Assembly (NCBI GenBank): GCA_029557895.1
Contig: JAKQHT010000005.1
Span: 1 to 49,006 of the forward strand
Direction: 5' to 3'
Source: Bacteroidota bacterium
Lineage (GTDB): Bacteria; Bacteroidota; Bacteroidia; Flavobacteriales; Flavobacteriaceae
DNA length: 49,006 nucleotides
Each line of letters opens with the position of its first letter. The first letter of the stretch is position 1. Positions 44,880 through 49,006 of this stretch are shown in pieces. A model generated the notes under the pieces. That model was not told the DNA's origin. It made no database searches and was given only the letters and a program-made list of their open reading frames with translations. A program made the translations under genes and the position numbers.

Positions 44880-46094
44880 TTAAGACAACATGGCCTTGGC
44901 CTTTTTGACGCCATCAACCAATGTGTCTATTTCTGCCATTGTATTATAAAATGCAAATGATGCCCGCACAGTGCCGGGAATACCAAAATAGTCCATGATG
45001 GGTTGGGCACAGTGATGGCCTGTCCTGACGGCAACGCCCATTTTGTCGAGTATGGTACCCACATCGTACGGATGGATACCATCAAGATTAAAGGAAATGA
45101 CCGCCGTTTTGTGCTTTGAGGTGCCATAGATTTTGAGACCGTCAATGGCCAATAATTTTTTTGTGGCATATTGCAAAAGTTCGTTTTCGTAGGCCGCAAT
45201 GGCATCAAAACCAATGTGGTTTAGATAATCAATTGCTGCACCAAAAGCAATACCTCCGCAGATATTGGGGGTGCCTGCCTCAAACTTGTGAGGCAAATCG
45301 GCATAGGTGGTTTTCTCAAAAGTTACCTCGGCTATCATCTCGCCGCCACCTTGGTAGGGCGGCAGTTTATCGAGCCAGGCCTTTTTGCCATATAACATAC
45401 CAACCCCGGTTGGGCCGCACATTTTGTGGGCTGAAGCCACGTAAAAATCCACATCAAGCTGTTGTACGTCGGGTTTGAGGTGCGGACAGGCCTGTGCGCC
45501 GTCAACCAAAACGGCTGCGCCAACTTTGTGGGCCTTTTTGATGATGTCTTCTATCGGGTTGATGGTGCCCAAGGCGTTTGAAATGTGGTTGACGAACACC
45601 AATTTTGTTTTGCTTGAGAGCAATGCCTCAAACGCCGTCATTACGAGTTCGCCATCTTGGTTCATCGGGATGACCCGCAACCGTGCGCCGGTACGCTCGC
45701 AAAGCATTTGCCACGGCACGATGTTGCTGTGGTGTTCCAATGCCGATACGATAATTTCGTCGTCTTTTTTTAAAATGGATGCAAAACCATGCGCCACCAG
45801 ATTGATACCGTGCGTAGTGCCGGAGGTCATGATGATTTCGTGGCGGTGCTGGGCATTGAAATGTTTCTGTATTTTGGCCCGCGCCTGTTCATATTTGTCG
45901 GTTGCTTCTTGGCTGAGGGCATGGACGCCACGGTGGATGTTGGCGTTATAATTGGTGTAGTAATCGACAATGGTGTCGATGACCCGCCGGGGCTTTTGTG
46001 AAGTTGCGGCATTGTCAAAATATACCAAGGGCTTGCCGTTGACCTTACGGGACAGTATGGGGAAGTCTTTTCGGATGGTTTCTACATTAAGCAT
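44880..46094 (-). CDS. sufS: SufS cysteine desulfurase / selenocysteine lyase
   Basis: 404 residues from the ATG at 46094; a frame open to 46496 is only antisense to another gene. PLP-dependent class V aminotransferase fold: N-terminus FPILSRKVNGKPLVYFDNAA, DGAQACPHLKPDVQQLDVDF, the PLP lysine in SAHKMCGPTG and the active-site Cys in RTGHHCAQP. It removes sulfur from cysteine and hands it to SufE. A -7 box lies 20 bp upstream. In many Bacteroidota sufS follows sufBCD; here its upstream side faces a variable plus-strand locus instead. Confidence 0.95.
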   Translation of the reverse strand: MLNVETIRKDFPILSRKVNGKPLVYFDNAATSQKPRRVIDTIVDYYTNYNANIHRGVHALSQEATDKYEQARAKIQKHFNAQHRHEIIMTSGTTHGINLVAHGFASILKKDDEIIVSALEHHSNIVPWQMLCERTGARLRVIPMNQDGELVMTAFEALLSSKTKLVFVNHISNALGTINPIEDIIKKAHKVGAAVLVDGAQACPHLKPDVQQLDVDFYVASAHKMCGPTGVGMLYGKKAWLDKLPPYQGGGEMIAEVTFEKTTYADLPHKFEAGTPNICGGIAFGAAIDYLNHIGFDAIAAYENELLQYATKKLLAIDGLKIYGTSKHKTAVISFNLDGIHPYDVGTILDKMGVAVRTGHHCAQPIMDYFGIPGTVRASFAFYNTMAEIDTLVDGVKKAKAMLS

Positions 46095-46113
46095 CGTATG
46101 GGCTTGGTGCTTG

Positions 46114-46121
46114 CAAAGGTA
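46114..46121 (-). promoter_or_regulatory. -7 box (TACCTTTG) ahead of sufS
   Basis: Matches TAnnTTTG on the minus strand, 19 bp ahead of the start codon. It indicates that sufS has its own promoter rather than being read from an upstream sufBCD. The -33 element is not clear. Confidence 0.5.
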
Positions 46122-46238
46122 TGCAAACTTTGGGCTTTTTGGAAATGTAGAAACAAAAGGCAAATGCTGCCTTTGGGTCACAACTTTTTGGCTGACCGCC
46201 CTGTCAAATGTCAAAAAAAGAAGAAAATACCATAAAAA

Positions 46239-46256
46239 ATACGTAATGTTACGTAT
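46239..46256. promoter_or_regulatory. 18-bp palindrome (ATACGTAA-TG-TTACGTAT), possible operator
   Basis: A perfect 8-bp inverted repeat with a 2-base centre lies in the divergent space between sufS and the JAMM lipoprotein locus. Its size and symmetry suit a dimeric regulator. No regulator gene is adjacent. Confidence 0.45.
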
Positions 46257-46317
46257 TGTTTGGCATTGAAATAATGGTTTGTTTTGTACGCAACTATTGA
46301 CCCTTAAAAACAAACTT

Positions 46318-47784
46318 ATGAAAAACCAAGCAAAGACCATTGCCCTGCTGTTGCTGGCGGCAATCCTTGCCAACGGCTGCCAACGGGAAGACCCATCGGC
46401 AGATTTTGGGCAACAGGACAACGGCAAGGGCACGCTGCCGTTCGTGTCCAAGCGGAAAACCTTTGGGGAGTTGAACCAAGACCCGAGGTTCGCCAACGCC
46501 TACGGCAAGATTTCCGCCAAGGGCAGCGAAGCAGTTGGGAGCAGTGCCAAGACCGTTATGGAAGACCGGTACGGGTTTACCATAGACCCTTCCCTTGTCA
46601 AAGAGGTGACCTAAGGGAGCTATGTGTCCTACACGTTCTTTATCCGCAGGGATGTGCCGGAGGACGGCGTCTTCGAGAACCTCATCGTGGATGCGGACAG
46701 CCTGGACGGCGTCAGGGCGTTCATTGCAAGGCACACCCTCAATGCGCCGATAGGCTATGTGGAAGAACACGGTGCCTACACCCTGGACTCGGAGGTAGAG
46801 CTCCTGCCCATAGAATAAGACATTGGACAGGCCAAACTGGTGTATTCGTGCACCCAGAGCTATGAGCTGCGGTGCAACGGAAGGGGCAATGGTGCCTGCA
46901 ACGCCTCTCCGCACTTGGTAGGCCCCGAATGTTATGAATTTTCGCCCCTCTGCATTTACCTATCACCCACCACGTCCTGTGGGTTCGAGGACGTACCGGA
47001 TGAGGGCGGTGGCGGCGGTGGTTCATCCCCGCCGAATCCCGGCCCCGGGAACTGCCCGCCGCCGCACCCCGGCGGCAATGGCAGCGGGAACAGCAACGGA
47101 AACAACAACAACCTCCCCGTGATAAACGACCCGGTGGTCGAGGGGGAAACACAGAACCCTTGCGATAAGCTTGTCCAATACGAACAGGACTCCTATATTA
47201 AAGGGCAATTGAACGGGTTTAAAGCGATTGCGGAAGATGATAACGTAAAAGTGGAGGTCGGTGCCGTTTTTAAAAAGAACGGAACAGGTTGGGGCGCGGT
47301 CCCGGTAATCGGAACGCCGGAAAATCCGCACATAACATTTAGTTTTCAGCCCGGCGCAACCATCGATGTCTTTGTGCATACCCATTTCAAAGGCCTGATG
47401 TCCACCTTTTCTCCGGGCGACCTCCAGATGTACCACCAGGTTTTATCCGGCAACGTATCAGCCAATGGCACGGACCTGATTTTTATACTGGTTACCAATT
47501 CTGGCACGAAATATGCCTTTAAGGTGACAGATTTGGATAAATTTGATGCCATAGCGCAGGAACATTTCCAGACAACAGATGATTTGAATGCCTTTTCCAT
47601 AGACTATTTTGATAATATTGATATAGAAAATGACAACAACACAAACGAATTAGAATTCCTGAAAATGATGAAAAAATTAAACTTGGGTATCAGTTTGTTC
47701 AGTGCCAACGGCGACTTCTCACAGTGGAAGGAACTTGCCTTGAACGAGGCCGAAGATGATGTTATAGAAAACGATTGCAATTAA
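46318..47784 (+). pseudogene. JAMM/JAB-domain lipoprotein gene interrupted by two in-frame TAA codons
   Basis: A single frame of 488 codons is broken only by TAA at 46612-46614 and 46816-46818, with coding-like sequence throughout. The start at 46318 gives a lipoprotein signal peptide (AILANGC, Cys21). Segments: a beta-rich N-terminal domain (SYVSYTFFIRRDVPEDG after the first stop), a Cys-rich part (CNGRGNGACNASPHL), a Gly/Pro/Asn-rich linker, then a C-terminal domain with VFVHTHFKGLMSTFSPGDLQ. This fits the JAMM metalloprotease motif H-x-H-x8-S-x-x-D, with a possible upstream Glu in VEVGAVF. Translation from the first start would end after 98 residues. Internal GTG codons could start shorter products without a signal peptide. 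Homologous proteins in the phylum look like uninterrupted lipoproteins. Confidence 0.75.
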
Positions 47785-47799
47785 TTAAAAATAAAAAAT

Positions 47800-48369
47800 A
47801 TGAAAAATACTATTATAATTTCGTTCATCCTATTGGTTGCCTTATCCAGTAAAGCGCAATCACCCGTTATTTCATTGACTGAATACTACACTAATAATTT
47901 CCCCTATTCAGAAAACATCTATATTAAAGATATAGAAGGTCTGTTCAATCCATTTATCGGCACTTGGAAATGGCAGGATGGTAATACGTCACTTACCGTC
48001 CTATTTTTTAAAACAGAAATGGTATATCAAAATGACTCGAAAGTGAAGCGGTACAGGGATAAGTTATACGGTAAAATAAGATATGTAAAAAATGGGAGAG
48101 AAGTGTTTAACACATTGATAAATGGTGGAAATACATTAGAAAACAGGAGCGGGATGCCAAAAAACAATGTAATGTACTTTTCTTTTAAAGACCCCGTCAA
48201 GGCGGGCAAATATGGTGAGGTGTATATCACGCTGTTGGACAACAACACCAAAATCAAATTTTATTTGGTAAACAACGAAGGGCCAAAGTTCACCTTTCCG
48301 GGCGAGCCGCCCTTTGATTGGGAGTTCTCAATGCCCCGAAGGACCGAGTTTATATTGAACAAACTATAA
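47800..48369 (+). CDS. DUF6705-like secreted protein, copy 1
   Basis: 189 residues, signal peptide ending near LSSKAQ. The body has IEGLFNPFIGTWKWQDGNTS, LYGKIRYVKNGREVFNTLIN and a conserved C-terminal part KAGKYGEVYITLLDNNTKIK through FTFPGEPPFDWEFSMPRRTE. The family (DUF6705-like) is found in Flavobacteriaceae, often in tandem and near JAMM-type lipoproteins; function unknown. It starts 15 bp after the JAMM reading frame, so it was probably in the same operon. Confidence 0.78.
   Translation: MKNTIIISFILLVALSSKAQSPVISLTEYYTNNFPYSENIYIKDIEGLFNPFIGTWKWQDGNTSLTVLFFKTEMVYQNDSKVKRYRDKLYGKIRYVKNGREVFNTLINGGNTLENRSGMPKNNVMYFSFKDPVKAGKYGEVYITLLDNNTKIKFYLVNNEGPKFTFPGEPPFDWEFSMPRRTEFILNKL
48181..48315 (+). 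repeat. 3'-end repeat shared by the two DUF6705-like genes, copy 1
   Basis: 135 bp that match 48872-49006 with a single G/A difference, while upstream parts of the two genes are clearly diverged. The match may extend beyond the window end. Confidence 0.92.
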
Positions 48370-48442
48370 AAGGGCAACCGCACAAGGAGCACAAAGAGGC
48401 GGTTTAGCGCAAAACGCTATGTTTAGCTCTATTCCGCTATTT

Positions 48443-48472
48443 TTGTTTTGCAAACCATAAGCGCTACTTTTG
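48443..48472 (+). promoter_or_regulatory. Promoter for second DUF6705-like gene
   Basis: TTG at 48443-48445 and TACTTTTG at 48465-48472 are 19 bp apart, the Flavobacterium-type spacing. It lies 33 bp ahead of the start codon at 48506. Confidence 0.6.
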
Positions 48473-48505
48473 AATATGGCACTTTACATTTACAAGCACA
48501 GGACA

Positions 48506-49006
48506 ATGAAAAACACAATGTTTATAACCGCTATTTTGTTTGCCCTGTCCTGCAAGGCACAAACGCCCATAGTTTCTTTTACCGATTATTGTGAGAACAA
48601 TCACCCTAGAACGTTCAACATGTACGTAAAGGATATAGAAGGATTTCTAACTCCTTACGTGGGGACCTGGAAGTGGCAAAATGGAAACGACATGTTGATG
48701 ATAACCCTTTTCAAAGCGGAAATGGTTCATAATGGTGATAGGTATGATGATGAGCTGCATGGCAAAATGAAATATGTAAAGAACGGCCGTGAGGTTTTTA
48801 ATACGTTGGTAAACGGACCAGACGTTTTAGAATCTTATGACTGCATCCCCATTGACAATGAGTACAGGTTCTCTTTTAAAGACCCCATCAAGGCGGGCAA
48901 ATATGGTGAGGTGTATATCACGCTGTTGGACAACAACACCAAAATCAAATTTTATTTGGTAAACAACGAAGGGCCAAAGTTCACCTTTCCGGGCGAGCCG
49001 CCCTTT
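48506..49006 (+). CDS. DUF6705-like secreted protein, copy 2 (cut by window end)
   Basis: The visible 167 residues run from the ATG at 48506: signal peptide MKNTMFITAILFALSCKAQ (the Cys could also make it a lipoprotein), then VKDIEGFLTPYVGTWKWQNG, LHGKMKYVKNGREVFNTLVN and a C-terminal end identical to copy 1 except for one residue. The N-terminal halves of the copies differ at many positions. It has its own promoter. The stop lies beyond the window. Confidence 0.82.
   Translation, partial: MKNTMFITAILFALSCKAQTPIVSFTDYCENNHPRTFNMYVKDIEGFLTPYVGTWKWQNGNDMLMITLFKAEMVHNGDRYDDELHGKMKYVKNGREVFNTLVNGPDVLESYDCIPIDNEYRFSFKDPIKAGKYGEVYITLLDNNTKIKFYLVNNEGPKFTFPGEPPF
48872..49006 (+). repeat. 3'-end repeat shared by the two DUF6705-like genes, copy 2
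   Basis: Second copy of the 135 bp segment, running to the window end. Confidence 0.92.

Noticed and set aside
44880..46496. Longer SufS start at 46496
   Set aside because: The extra 134 residues are antisense to the JAMM lipoprotein gene; the family N-terminus starts at 46094.
46294..46914. 206-residue minus-strand ORF antisense to the JAMM lipoprotein gene
   Set aside because: It is a shadow of the GC-rich sense frame; the sense strand has a signal peptide and domain content.
46318..47784. Alternative genetic code with TAA as glutamine
   Set aside because: Many other genes in the window end with TAA at sensible positions, so TAA is a normal stop here.

Overview
The window reads as part of a chromosome of a Flavobacteriaceae-type bacterium (Bacteroidota). 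The reasons are: moderate-to-low GC by eye, TAnnTTTG-type -7 promoter boxes, A-rich leaders instead of Shine-Dalgarno sites, many lipoproteins with LTSC/FTSC-type lipoboxes, a TonB receptor with a carboxypeptidase-D-like N-terminal domain, and type IX secretion (T9SS) elements: type B sorting domains, a PorP/SprF protein and an OmpA/PD40/TPR protein. No tRNA, rRNA, CRISPR array, phage or intact transposase was recognised.

Layout. (1) 1-4863 is an accessory region read on the minus strand. Three segments are separated by two 134-135 bp imperfect palindromes. The core octamers match across each segment rather than across each palindrome, which is the logic of integron gene cassettes and attC sites. 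The cassettes carry a lipoprotein esterase, a five-gene operon (coiled coil, SPFH-SHOCT, zinc ribbon, CFI-box protein, small ORF) and the start of another lipoprotein. No integrase is in the window. (2) 5145-24428 holds a thioester alpha-2-macroglobulin lipoprotein, an ALDH7-type aldehyde dehydrogenase, LemA plus a DUF2207 protein, META-domain lipoproteins, three decayed gene remnants, a type B T9SS cargo protein, and a coupled DUF2071/monooxygenase/PBP1C operon. Alpha-2-macroglobulin and PBP1C are functional partners in other bacteria but lie about 11 kb apart here. (3) 24489-29916 holds a secreted endonuclease/exonuclease/phosphatase-family protein and a TonB receptor with a DUF5689 lipoprotein, which together suggest uptake of a polymer-derived nutrient. 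(4) 30466-37661 is a three-gene minus-strand operon of a giant type B adhesin, PorP/SprF and an OmpA/PD40 protein. (5) 37990-46094 holds hflX, a DUF3078 outer-membrane protein and a dispersed suf cluster (sufS, sufE, DUF59, DUF2480) interspersed with lipoproteins and an ABC exporter; sufBCD are not present. (6) 46239-49006 is a variable plus-strand locus. It contains a JAMM-domain lipoprotein gene broken by two in-frame TAA codons, followed by two DUF6705-like paralogues whose 3' ends are almost identical while their 5' parts have diverged.

The most unusual features are the integron-like cassette array with its multi-gene SPFH/CFI-box cassette, and the apparently recombining JAMM/DUF6705 locus at the right end. 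Family assignments come from reading motifs and remembered families; no database search was run.
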